Source of the DNA: Coprinopsis marcescibilis
Taxonomy: Eukaryota; Basidiomycota; Agaricomycetes; Agaricales; Psathyrellaceae
NCBI GenBank assembly: GCA_004369085.1
Contig: ML210178.1
Coordinates: forward strand, 149,082-213,081
Direction: 5' to 3'
DNA length: 64,000 nt
The position numbers and the translations under genes were made by a program. The notes under the pieces are model-generated. The model made no database searches. It was not told the origin of the DNA and saw only the letters and a list, made by a program, of their open reading frames with translations. Of the stretch, positions 1 through 11,652 are shown piece by piece; within the stretch, counting starts at the first letter, position 1, and every line of letters begins with the position of its first letter.

Positions 1-1327
<1,327 letters not shown>

Positions 1328-2062
1328 TTAACGTCCCACTACGCCAGGCTGCCTTGCAGCTTGGGCGAAGTGGACGGTAGCTTGCCACCAGAACACCATT
1401 CCTAATCCAATCAATCCGTGCAGTGTCCCCCAAACCGTCTCAGGAGTAATCTTCAAACTGTAAAGTGTTCCCATTAGAGTTCTAGTGAGCGGCAGATTTT
1501 GAAGGTGATTCAAAATTAGACGTACGACTCTGCTAATGGACCAAAGGAACGAGGTATGAAGCGTGGTGCTTGGTATATGATAGTCGACGATGCGGTATGG
1601 TATATGCACAGTGCAATAGCCAGTGCTCTTTTACCAGGGAGGAATTCTGTTTAGAGAATTTACGGTCAAAAACGGGACCGTGATGAGGCCAAGGACTGGC
1701 AGACACGTACCCGGCAGGGAATAGCACAGCAATGATAACACACATGATGCAAAAACGAGAGAGGAATAGAGCTAGATTGTCCAACAGGGTCACCTTGAGC
1801 AATAAGTCTTCTAACAGTTGAAAGACAACTTCACCTTCAACAGCAGCAACGCCGTGTTGTTCAGCTGCAAGAACGGCAGGCTTGCTGGACTCAGTAGCCC
1901 CTGAAATGCCAAAGGTGCTTCCAGGGCGACATGAAGCAGGAATACGATAGACCTGTAGGTTGTTGTCAAAACATTGTCCAAGCGGAAGAGTTCATGTTCT
2001 CTGGGGTATGATCCCGTATACACCGAAACTCACGCTGGGCTCCTCGCGGACATAGTGCTCAT
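1328..2062 (-). CDS. small conserved-looking multi-pass membrane protein (5 exons, 152 aa)
   Basis: The gene was rebuilt from five exons: 2062-2034, 1952-1835, 1771-1711, 1646-1526 and 1457-1328. All introns are GT..AG (81, 63, 64, 68 and so on) and the coding sum is 459 nt, an exact multiple of three ending in TAA. The product starts MSTMSARSPASIVF. It continues through hydrophobic stretches (FLLHVALEAPLAFQGLL, SSLVFASCVLSLLCYSL, ALAIALCIYHTASSTIIY, LHGLIGLGMVFWWQATV), suggesting about four membrane spans and no cleaved signal. LQLNNTALLLLK, LPEFLPGKRA and TPETVWGTLHG look like conserved family blocks. I cannot name a characterised homologue, so no function is assigned. It could sit in an internal membrane. 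The perfect phase agreement across four introns is the main argument that it is real. Confidence 0.7.
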
Positions 2063-2869
2063 GATTGGAGCGTCTATCAATCGTCCAGAGACAGTCAATG
2101 TGGTTCTGAAGGTGTGGTCGATGTGGGCAACGTGCAACCGTCAAAGTCGTAACTAGGACGGACTCCGACGTGCTCGTTGTCGTCATGCCCATCAACAGAA
2201 ACGCACAAATTACCCACGTCAGCAACCCTCTCGCCGCCGCCGCAACAGGGCGGGTCAAAACTGTTGAATCCCAAACAGGATCGTCCACGAACGTTCAATG
2301 ATTTTGTAGGAATTGCGTGATTAATCTTGCTTGGCGCCTAGGGAGTGCGTATAAGTAACCGGAAAGATACGACGAGAGATGCGCGCCCTCCTCACCCGGA
2401 CGGCGACAAACTTGGAGTCCACTGGGTCGAAGGTTGTTGCCTTTCAGTTTCACCCATGAAGGTGCATAGAGACTAGATCGGGGATCGAGGATTATCCAAG
2501 TCATACTGATTTAACTCCCGTACCGGATGGCAGCCGGGTCGTCCGCGAATTCATTGTATGTCGAACTCTCACAGGCAGGAACGGAAACAAGGCAAAGTAC
2601 TAAAACCCCGAGTCTAAAGATTTGTGCATTGACGACGAAGCACAAGTCTACTTGTTCCCTTCGACCTCCTTCAAGTTGCGAGGGAATGCTTGATTGCGTG
2701 TGGCGCACAACAGTCATCTGTGGTCCTGCATTGGTCATTGAATCATTGATACACCAAGCAGTTTGCTTTCGGTGAGCTGCAAGAGAGACAAGTAAGGCGG
2801 GCAACTGTAACGCCATTTGTACTACTTGTTGAGGGTGTACCAGAACCGACAAGGGGCGACGCCGCCGTC

Positions 2870-3279
2870 TAATGTTGCCGCGACTCGGCTCATCTGATTT
2901 CCCGACTCATGGCAGTATAAAGTGACTCCTGCGTTCAACACCAATGACCAAGTAAAAATTTAACTTGTGCTGTACAAAATGAATGATAAAGAGTCGCTAA
3001 TTGCATATTCTCGGTGCTCCAATTCTTATTAGTTGAAATCCTATGAGTTACACAACTGAGCGACTCGAACGACTCGAGCTGATTGCTCCGAAAAGCCGAG
3101 TCGATGGCCCCCATGCTGAGGATTGCTCTGTATGATCAGTATTAATCCATAATACATTAATCAAGCACATTTTAATTACTCAAGTATTACTTTGAAGTTG
3201 CAACACAGTGAGGGAAAGCAATGGGAGGGTAAATACTGGTTTGTGATTGGATGTGACGACTCGAGTCGCGGCAACGCTA
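2870..3279. mobile_element. non-autonomous hAT-like MITE
   Basis: A 410-bp element has terminal inverted repeats of 18 bp. The left end is TAATGTTGCCGCGACTCG (2870-2887). The right end, read on the minus strand, is TAGCGTTGCCGCGACTCG (3279-3262), so 16 of 18 positions match. It is flanked by a perfect 8-bp direct repeat CCGCCGTC at 2862-2869 and 3280-3287, the target-site duplication length typical of hAT transposons. Extra GACTCG/CGAGTC motifs lie at the subterminal positions (about 2904, 3063, 3073, 3102), like subterminal transposase-binding repeats. The interior is AT-rich and has no coding capacity, so mobility would depend on a transposase elsewhere. Confidence 0.8.
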
Positions 3280-3361
3280 CCGCCGTCGTCCCTGCCATAG
3301 AAACAGACTCAGCGTGATAAGATGCCAATCCATCCTGGAGATGATGGTTGGCCTTTTTGAT

Positions 3362-3411
3362 CTAAGTACTCCAATCAGAGGTTATCAATAACCTCTGATT
3401 GGAGTATTTAG
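3362..3411. repeat. near-perfect palindrome, 24-bp arms, 2-bp loop
   Basis: The arms at 3362-3385 and 3388-3411 are reverse complements except for one position (3366 against 3407), with only CA between them. The core is ACTCCAATCAGAGGTTAT and its complement. It lies 83 bp outside the right end of the hAT-like element and in no gene. It could be a foldback remnant or a cruciform-forming site. Confidence 0.8.
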
Positions 3412-3573
3412 TAGCGGTTATCCGCAGTGGAGGAGGATGATCTTTGATGCAGATTGTTATGTTGAACTTTGATCATACACATCGACAATCGTATTGCGAC
3501 ACTGCTGCATTTGAAATTTTTTGACAAACAAGTGTAGCATAGAAAAGAGCTTGTGGATTCTCAGATTTTATCG

Positions 3574-4430
3574 CTAACGCAGGTCAAATCTTGGGTGCCA
3601 GTGATTGACCGCGGATGTGGTATCCGTGTAGGCTGGAGGAGGAATGGCCGACTCGAAGGTCTGTCCACTGAGTGTCGATTTCAGATGAACGGAAGTCAGT
3701 TGTAGAGGTGGGGTAGTGGTATCTGGATCCATTGGTTATGTCTGTTCGGACGGAGCCGCACCTCGCAGAAAGTAAACGGCTTACATGGAGTAACAGAACC
3801 ACTTCTGAATGTTGGGATTTCGGGGTCGTGTTTCTGTCGCTTTCTTCGCCGGACGTAGTAACAGACAACGGCCAGCAGCGCACAAAACGCCAACGAGCCT
3901 AGTAATCCACCAACTATATTTTTGACAAGTGGCGACGCTGATAGCATCGAGGAAGTGGCGGAGGGGGGATTGTGCGTGATAACGAAGGAGTCGATCCACA
4001 GAAATGCGCCTTCACGTTCGTTGACGATAAACAATGTGTGATTTCCAGGATCGAGGGCGCCAGAATGGAAGAAAAGCACCTGGCTCCGCTCTGTGCGTAG
4101 ACTTGGGGCGTATATCGAGGTGGGTCCATCATCTACACTATATCTGGAGACCGGGTCTTCGAAACTCTCATCATTTAGATGTCCATAGACCGCGATAGCA
4201 ACACCTATGTACCATATAGGGGTAAGCCGGGGTACTGACTGCGCTAATGAGTACCCCCCACCTTCGAATTTGAACCTGGCGGAAGCGCCTCTCGTGCGAG
4301 TTAGATGCAGCGTTTTGTTATAAGCAGTTTCGTATAGGTGCTGCGTCCAATGGTGACCCTTCTCCGGCTGTGAGTACGCGATGACCGGCTCGCTATCATC
4401 TATCCGCAGGTCCCGAGGTGATTCTGTCAT
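3574..4430 (-). CDS. single-pass type I-like membrane protein with galactose-binding-like ectodomain
   Basis: The ATG at 4430 starts MTESPRDLRIDDSEPVIAYS. About 150 residues follow with a jelly-roll-like pattern common in agaricomycete surface proteins: FKFEGGGYSL, YIGVAIAVYGHLN, a Val-Asp-Asp-Gly turn, FFHSGALDPGNHTLFIVN, and FLWIDSFVIT. A Ser-rich linker and one membrane span (NIVGGLLGSLAFCALLAVVCYY) come next, then the stop-transfer RRRKRQK and a short cytoplasmic tail. A donor GTAAGC follows SVTP near 3785. A downstream exon reading FESAIPPPAYTDTTS and stopping at 3574-3576 is likely, because Pro/Tyr-rich tails are usual in this protein class, but the acceptor was not resolved. No N-terminal signal peptide is visible, so an upstream exon is possible. 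Role unknown; cell-surface recognition or wall anchoring is only a guess. Confidence 0.7.
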
Positions 4431-5851
4431 GAATCTGGACCTAACCTAAGTATGATCAACAACTTAAGGAAAGCACTCCAAGCTGCGAAAACTCACTAGG
4501 AACAGGCTCGTAGGCTCCTTGTGATGGGATAGGTTGGTATTTCTGGATGTGAATATCCCCGCTTTTATGAGCATGAAAGTGCTAGGGGGCAGTGAAAAGG
4601 ATCGGATGTCAACGATATTCCAGAATCATGTCAATTGTTGCTCTCCAATGCAACTGTGGTCGTGCCCAAACGCATCACGTCTCGTAGTACGCCCTCCTCA
4701 GGCGACCACAGCTATTTTGAGCGGAGGTGACCCGAAAGTCAATGTTGACCTGGCAATCTTGCAGTTGCTACAAGGATTTCCATGCACATGGACTCCAAAT
4801 CAGATGAGGTCGGATGTCCTGTTCTAACTTAGAGGTTCGTGATTGTTCCTCGGCAACGATTTCGTTTGGCCAGAGCGAAACTCCGTTATTGTAACAGGGT
4901 TTAACCTGGTGTAGGAACCTGTTATTTTTGCGGGGTCAGAAAGTGTCATGTCGGGTCTGCCGAATCCAGAATCCGCTTATCCCGATTTGGATTTGACCCA
5001 TCCGAGCCCCTAGTGTTAAGTTTTCCACCCTCTGAACGTCTCCTTCTCTCTTTACAGGCTTGTGAAGTCCCAGAGAGCTGTAGATGTCGAGAAAGAACTT
5101 TTCAGAGACGGTGCTCCGCCCAACTGGTAAGTTCTATTTATGGCTTCGACGGTCGTTTGACCGCGCTGAGCTTTGGCAGACCCGTAGGCTAATGACCAGT
5201 CTGTTCCTCTATCGTGAGTTCTAACTCGTTCAGGACAAGAACATGGCTTCGATTCACTCTTGCGTTCCTTGAGTGCGGGGGTTTGTCTTGTCCAATGAGT
5301 TCCCTGATACGCAAAAAATCAGGTTGAGGCCAGAGGGCCAGTTGGGCCTGCCACATGCTGGCATATTTTTGTCGTTCGTATTGGGGTCCAAGTCTCATGA
5401 ACCTAGTAGAAGCGCAGTTGGATTACAGTTGCAGTCTATGGCAGCGAGCAGAAAAACAATCACCAAATAGAGTTTGGATTTGCCGCTATACCCAAATTGG
5501 GATAAGCAACATTCCCCAGGGCAGGTTGACTGGTCACAGGTCTCTGGGGAGACTAGGAAATGCGATATACCGATACAAGAAATGTGAATAGCATGAAGGT
5601 GATGGGGAGGGTATGAATGTAAAAAGTTGATTCCTAAGGAAAATGAAAATGTCTACTACAATGTTGTTGAAACAAACGAGAATTTTGAGTATAATACATA
5701 TTACATTGGCGAATATAAAAACGCTTGTCTATGATGGCACATTTTGCAAAGCTTGTGAGGTATACATATGTATCCAAGTCGCCGACGTTAGGGGTATATT
5801 GCTTCGTATGAGGGTTTAAACTTGGTCGGGTCCAGGGATGAGAAGCTTCTA
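4431..5851. other. intergenic, with one exon-like island
   Basis: No complete gene is seen. A segment at about 5058-5127 on the plus strand is bounded by a good acceptor (TTTACAG) and donor (GTAAGT) and reads LVKSQRAVDVEKELF. No partner exons could be joined to it, so it may be a relic. Sequence near 5630-5850 is the 3' flank of the bHLH gene. Confidence 0.4.
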
Positions 5852-8469
5852 TCACTCGTCGTCATCATCATCATCCACACCTCTTTGCACCCGCCCTATC
5901 CGCACAGTCATACCCTCGATCGCGTCCAGGTCCTTCTCCAAATCGAGTTCATCCTCCAGCCCATCGTCCAGCTTTTCCGAATCAACGTCCATCCCCGTAT
6001 CCCATCCCTCACCATTTAGCACGCCCACCTTGTTCCTCAGTCTCCTCACCTCGTTTCTCAGCTTCTCAATCTCTTGATCTCGTCTGTCCAGCCGTCCCTT
6101 CAACGTCCGGATGTACTGGTTGCCACATATCAACAGCTGCAGCTTGCTGATACCCTTATTCGGACCGTCCCCTCCAACCTTCGGTGGACCTCGCGGAGGC
6201 AAGGCGCCTGGAAGGAGAGGGCCACGAACAGGCAGAACCTTATCCTTGCCCTGACCACTACCAGCGGCACTCCCTTCAACGCCTTCTTCCTCGATTGTAT
6301 CCTCGAATGCAATCGGCGGGAGAAGTTTCCGAAGATCATCAAACGTCGTCTTCAACGAGTCCCTTCGCTTCTGTTCCGCAGCTTTATGCGATGATTTTTT
6401 CTGGCCAGTTCCAACATCAGGTGATCCTTCCATCGAATTCGTTGCATTGTTGGGGTCGCCAGCTACAGGGAAGACATCCGATAAGGAAACACATCTGCGG
6501 TTCAGAAGGGACATGTGCTCACCAGGCAAGATCGCTTTCAAGCTAGGTGCGGCATTGACTTTGCTTCCTTTTCCGTTGCTCTCTTTGGCTTTCCCCTTGC
6601 CCCTTGTCGTCACACTGGTCATTGAAGGTTTCGTAGTAGGCTCAGCAGGATTGGTCGACATGCCCAACCTTCCAAGGTTCATGATGCTGGCAGGGGTCAC
6701 GGGGTAAAGCCTTGTTGTACCAGCAGCAAATCCATCTATTGAGCCGCCAGAGTCTGACATGGCTGCGTTTGCATGCTCGATAGCTGTCGCAGACGGCCCC
6801 GAGGGTGGTACAGAAAGGTCCACGGGAGAAGGACTATCATCGGGTGCAGCTGGCAACGAGGAATCACTCGACAAAGGATTGCCACTCGCGTTCGATCCCT
6901 CTTCCAAGTTTGGCGCATGTATAGGTGTCATCTGGATCGGAGCAGCAACACTGCTCTTGCTCCTATTCCGCGTGCCACGTAAGAGAGGGGTCGAAGAAGT
7001 CGATTTGGACCCTCTGTTGGAGATGGACGGTTTTCGGGAAATCGAAGGTCCGCTGGGATTAGGGGATTGTGGAGGGAGCATGCTGGACCCTACATTCGCT
7101 GGAGTGGGACCAATCGCAGGACTATGCTTCTTCCTGGCGTGTAGCGATGTTTCATCTGGCGACGCCGTTCGTTTGCGAGAGAGACGATCGCCATCCACAG
7201 AGTGAACATTTCGCACATTTCGAAGGCCAGGATGAGAGTTGCGAAGATTCGTGGAGCCGTTTGAAACGCTGTGGCTCGGACCAGCTCCACCATATGCACC
7301 GAGCCATGGGCTGGTCAATGGTGATATGTCAATGTCGAAATCCCGACCGCTGGGTCCTGATCGTATGTCAAAGGCCAGATGTTCTGGTGCCGAACTTACA
7401 CCGCGGTGCATAGTTGAATGCATGTGGGATTGGTGATAACCCAGGTTGCTCTGTGAAACCAATGGGGAAGGCAAGGGTTGCGAGAAAGTGTCCTCATGTG
7501 GTGTGTAGTTATCTGGAGGTGTGTGAGATTGTGAATGTGAATGGTCTTGCGAATTCGAGTTGTCTGGATCCATGTTATAGTTCAGTTGCATTGGGGAAAC
7601 GAACTCCATTGGATGGGGTTGTGTAGGTCTGAGTTCCGTTGACGGACCTGGATAACATTGGAAGCAGTGGTGATGAGGTAAAGAGTGCGACGAACCTGGT
7701 GTTGGAAGCCCAGAAAATGAGTTTTGTGCCTGGCTTGTCGATGCATGCTGATGGTAATGATGATCCACGTCGACGTTCGTTGATTTGTTGAGCACCGGCG
7801 ACTGCGAGATAATGGCCATCTGAGGGTCTAGGGGTAAGGATTCCGCGGCGGAAAGGGAATAAAAAATCGCACTTGTTGCTGGAAAATCTGGTTTTGCAGC
7901 TGCTGAAGCTGCTGCAGTTGTTGTAGCTTTATCTGTTGCTCGAGAACGGCCGCAGAAGGAAGAGACACAGCGCCTCCGCTCTGCGAGTGCATTGCGTTGC
8001 CCAGGAAAGGAGAAGATAGGATGTCCTGGCTGTTGTTCGACTGCTGTTGACCGAAAGACATCCCTCCCAGCCCAAAGTTCATGTTATCGCTTCCCCCACT
8101 CGATGTCGTACCAACCGGAATCGCCGAAGATGGTAACGAGAATCCTCCTCCGTCCAGACCTTGCATCTGCATTAGATTGCCCAACAGCTGCATGGTAAGC
8201 TGTGAATTTGGGCTTGAGGGCTGCATTGGGGACGATGGTATGAACAAAGCTCTGTTGGGACCGACGTTATTGGCCGGAGAAGTTGCAGTGTTCACGTTAA
8301 TGCTGCCTCGTGAACTGGATCTGGCCATCGACATAGTAGATCCGCGGTGGGAACCGTGGGTGCCAATAGATGCACCCATATCTGGCCGTTGGTTTCCTCT
8401 GGCTTCGCCGTGCAATCCCGAACCTTCTGAAGTGCCATTTCCACCCTGGTTGTCACGAAGGGGGAACAT
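5852..8469 (-). CDS. bHLH transcription factor with leucine-zipper-like extension
   Basis: The two exons are 8469-7873 and 7819-5852, with a 53-nt intron (donor GTGCGA). The product is about 854 aa from the ATG at 8469. In-frame Gln/His-rich sequence continues upstream, so an earlier exon may exist. The N-terminal 500 residues are low-complexity (Ser, Pro, Asn, Gly, a Gln/Leu run). The basic region and helix 1 read SSHKAAEQKRRDSLKTTFDD and LRKLLP, with His, Glu and Arg in the E-box-contacting positions. A loop of about 60 residues, much longer than usual, precedes helix 2 (ISKLQLLICGNQYIRTLKG). A charged heptad-like helix (EIEKLRNEVRRLRNKVGVL) follows. The acidic tail ends in a run of Asp. 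It should bind E-box DNA as a dimer in the nucleus. Targets are unknown. Confidence 0.9.
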
Positions 8470-10175
8470 AGCTCCCAGAATATCCTGATGATGATGCTGA
8501 GAGGTCGAAGTTTGTATGCGGCCGTTGTTGGTGGCCAAATTGGCCCCGAGTGGACCAGGATCGGTCGCTGCCCGTCGTCGAGAGGGTCGATGTCGCTGGA
8601 TGCGGCGAGGAAGATGGGGAAGATGAGGAAGGGAGGTGCACGTTCGTAGAAAGCAAAAGCAGTGTCCAAGAATCAAGTTTCGTGATGGGTCCTTTCAACC
8701 CAGACCAATTGAGTCGGCCCGCCTTCCCACTCGGCGCCCGAAATTTTTGGCTGGCGGTTCCCGCTTGGTAGGTGGCACGTCTTTCCGAAAGTTTCGGTCG
8801 AGGAAAATGAAAGTATTTGCTGATTTACTGGCGAGTAAAAGCAACGTGTTACGTGTGTTGAATGCTGCTCGCCTCCTTCTCTCAGCAACTAAGTCAACAA
8901 CGTTATCCGGGGCTTGGCGTTACGCGTTAATGATTGCAAGGTTTAGATCTGAACTTTGCTTAGACGCCCCAATGACGAACTTCAATATGACCATGTGATA
9001 TTTGAGAGGAGGCTTTAATTTTGGCAAGCTTTTCAGAGCGGAACCGGAAAGGCTCTGCCTTGGGTTTTTTATCATTTCATCATACAATGGTGATCGCCTT
9101 GTCCTCGTACCCATCCGTTTTCGGGTTGGTAGAGCGGTTATCAGGTGGCCTCCAAGGAGAGCCCAAAGACTCGCGAATCACGGCGCAAGTGACGACGGCC
9201 GGTTGATAGCGCGGCACTATAAGCTGGGTGTAGCTCCCCCGGTGCACCTCTAGTATCGCTACGACGAAGATGACTTAGATATACTCAAGATCTTGGATTC
9301 TCTCAAGCTGCTATTGCCTACTTGCTGACTTTTTCAGTGTGCCTGCTTTACGAACGCCAAGTGCCGTTTAACCAGAATGTAGCTCAACGACAGCCAAGGG
9401 CGTGGGTGCCAAAGTACGGTACTGCTACTCACCAAAAAGCCACAAATATCGCAACCCGAGACGGCTCTTTGGATTACTACAAGGACTAAGGCTTAAGTAT
9501 TAGCCGCCATGATCATTGTCCAGACTGGCATAATAGCGACCGACTCTGCCGTTCGCGAGAGTCCCCACCGATAACCTCTTCCGCAGTGTTCAACTTCTCT
9601 CAGCCTTTCAATTGTACAAAACCCTTTTGTTCAGGTTGTTACGACTTGCGCATTACTTGGCAGATTGCTGGATTAAATGAAGCTCGGAACATGGCCAGTG
9701 CCGAGGGAAGCAGCACTATACGGATGCTGCCAGGCTTTTTGGGACAAACTGAACAGTCAGCTTTTAACGTCTCATTACAAAATAGCACTGTTAGGTTGGC
9801 ATCGCTCTTCAAGCCGTAGATACGCGTCGCTAGTAGTTTAACCGAATTGCCGTACACTAGTAAACAAATTGTTGGAACTGACGGCATACCCGGATATAGA
9901 GATGTATCGAGTTAACTGACTCAGACTCCAGGCTCAGATATCACTGAAGAACCATGTCGCTTGGCTCCTTCTCTCCGACTCTGTCGTAGCTCTATTGTGC
10001 CGCATGACAGACGTACATATGCTTGCCGATTAACTAACGGTCCAGCTGAATCTGTTCATCCAGTTCGCATTTTGGAAGAAAGACAGCGCGGGATACACGT
10101 CCAAGTCGTCACAGACTCGTAATCGACCCCGGCACTGCATACTCCAACCACGAACAAACATACTATCGCAGAGTG
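8470..10175. other. intergenic between divergent bHLH and AAD genes
   Basis: About 1.7 kb lies upstream of both genes. In-frame coding-like sequence of the bHLH gene may extend to about 8670. Beyond that no gene is supported; small frames at 9000-9900 lack splice logic or motifs. The region should hold both promoters. Confidence 0.5.
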
Positions 10176-10182
10176 TATAAAA
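10176..10182 (+). promoter_or_regulatory. TATA box of AAD copy 1
   Basis: TATAAAA lies 84 bp before the ATG at 10260. The same layout (TATAAAAA about 90 bp upstream of the ATG) is found before the second copy, which supports both being real core promoters. Confidence 0.6.
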
Positions 10183-10259
10183 GGGAAACGATAGTGGCCA
10201 TTGAAAGCATCGCTCTTTCAGATTCTTTAACCCAAGCAACCATTGTTAGCCAACAGTCA

Positions 10260-11652
10260 ATGTCCGTTTTCGCATCTCCCCCTACCCCAGCCACCGCTCT
10301 TGGTCGGTATCGCAAGCTCTCTCCTCTTGCTGGTGCTCATGTGTCGCCTTTGCAACTCGGTGCTATGAGCATCGGGGACCAGTGGGAGCCTTTTGGAATG
10401 GGTAGTATGTCCAAAGAAGACAGCTTTAAACTTCTGGATGCCTACTTCGACAAAGGTGGCAACTTCATCGATACTGCCAATTTCTAGTATGCATGCCATT
10501 ATATCTTTGCGATACTTGCGAGCTCATTTGTCTTTTTTAACAGTCAAGACGAAACTTCCGAGCTGTTCATCGGCGAGTGGGCTGAAAAGCGCGGCATTCG
10601 TGACCAGCTCTTCATCGCAACTAAGGTACTCTCCTGATAATGTATTTGGGCCTTTGGCTAACGTATGCGGCCTCACCTTACTCAGTACACCGTCAATTAC
10701 AAGCCCCGCGACGAGAAAATTGCGCAGAAGGTTTTCTATGCTGGAAATAGCGTCAAAACCATGCACATTTCTATCAGGGAATCTCTTAAGAAGTTGCGCA
10801 CCGACTACGTTGACTTGTTCTATGTCCACCTTTGGGATTGGGACACTAGTACCGAAGAGGTTATGCGCGGCCTCCATAACCTCGTCATCCAAGGTAAAGT
10901 CTTGTACCTGGTAAGCAAGCAACTCCATTCGTGATCTATCAAGGCGCATGGAGCATTTTGGATCGTTCCTTCGAGCGCGAAATCATTCCTATGGCTAGAT
11001 CTGAGGGTGAACTTATTTCTTTCATACATCCACGCGGTTCGGTGACTTACACGTCCTGTGGATCAGGTCTGGCTCTCGCCCCATGGAATGTCCTCGCATC
11101 AGGAAAGCTACGAACTGACGCTGAAGAAGAGGCTCGCCTCCGGTCTGGAGAGAAGGGCCGCACTCTCCTGAGTGCCGAGTGGAAGAGGAACGAAGTTGAG
11201 CGAGCTACTTCCCTCGCATTGGAAAAGGTCGCAAAGGAGATAGGCGCCAAGTCTATCACGTCTGGTAAGCCAAAATTACCCTATTCACTCCATCGGCTCA
11301 TGTCTCTTGGCGCAGTCGCCATTGCGTATGTCATGCAAAAGGCACCTTACGTGTTCCCAATCATTGGTGGTCGCAAGGTCGAACACCTTGAGCAGAACAT
11401 CGAGGCACTCGAGCTGGCCTTGACCGACGAACATATCAAGGCTTTGGAGAGCGTCACTACATTTGACCATGGATTCCCTGCCACGATGATAGTAAGTAGC
11501 AAGCCTCTGCATCTACACATAGCTACTTGGGCTCATCGCTTCCGATGTAGGGACTCGGTGACGGCCTTTCTCAGTGGCTCGCTTTTGCAGGTGTTGCAGA
11601 AAGGGTTGCGAACGCCGCACCCATCCGCCCCTCCGAGTCCAAGACCCAGTAA
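10260..11652 (+). pseudogene. AAD: aryl-alcohol dehydrogenase (AKR family), copy 1, internally deleted
   Basis: This is an aldo-keto reductase of the fungal aryl-alcohol dehydrogenase group, which reduces aromatic aldehydes with NADPH during lignin breakdown. Exons include 10260-10486, 10544-10625 and 10686-10910, and later parts run to TAA at 11652. Catalytic residues are readable: Asp and Tyr in FIDTANFYQDE, Lys in IATKY, His in VHLWD. The fault lies after VLYL. The donor GTAAGCAAGCA (10911-10921) runs straight into ACTCCATTCGTG (TPFVIYQGAW), skipping the intron's 3' end and the 22 codons that copy 2 has here ([22 protein letters not shown]). No in-frame acceptor is left, and read-through hits TGA within nine codons. 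Downstream exons are still open, suggesting recent loss. An assembly gap is the alternative explanation. Confidence 0.8.

Larger units (their letters stand above)
2063..3573. other. intergenic region holding the MITE and palindrome
   Basis: Apart from the hAT-like element and the palindrome, no gene is supported. Short frames on the minus strand near 2100-2850 are not linked by consistent splice signals. The sequence upstream of 2062 should contain the promoter of the small membrane-protein gene. Confidence 0.5.

Noticed and set aside
5058..5127. Exon-like island LVKSQRAVDVEKELF
   Set aside because: Good splice ends but no neighbouring exon in a compatible phase; kept only as a possible relic.
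9120..9200. tRNA-like A-box (GGTAGAGCGGTTATC)
   Set aside because: No B-box or acceptor stem within a tRNA length on that strand.
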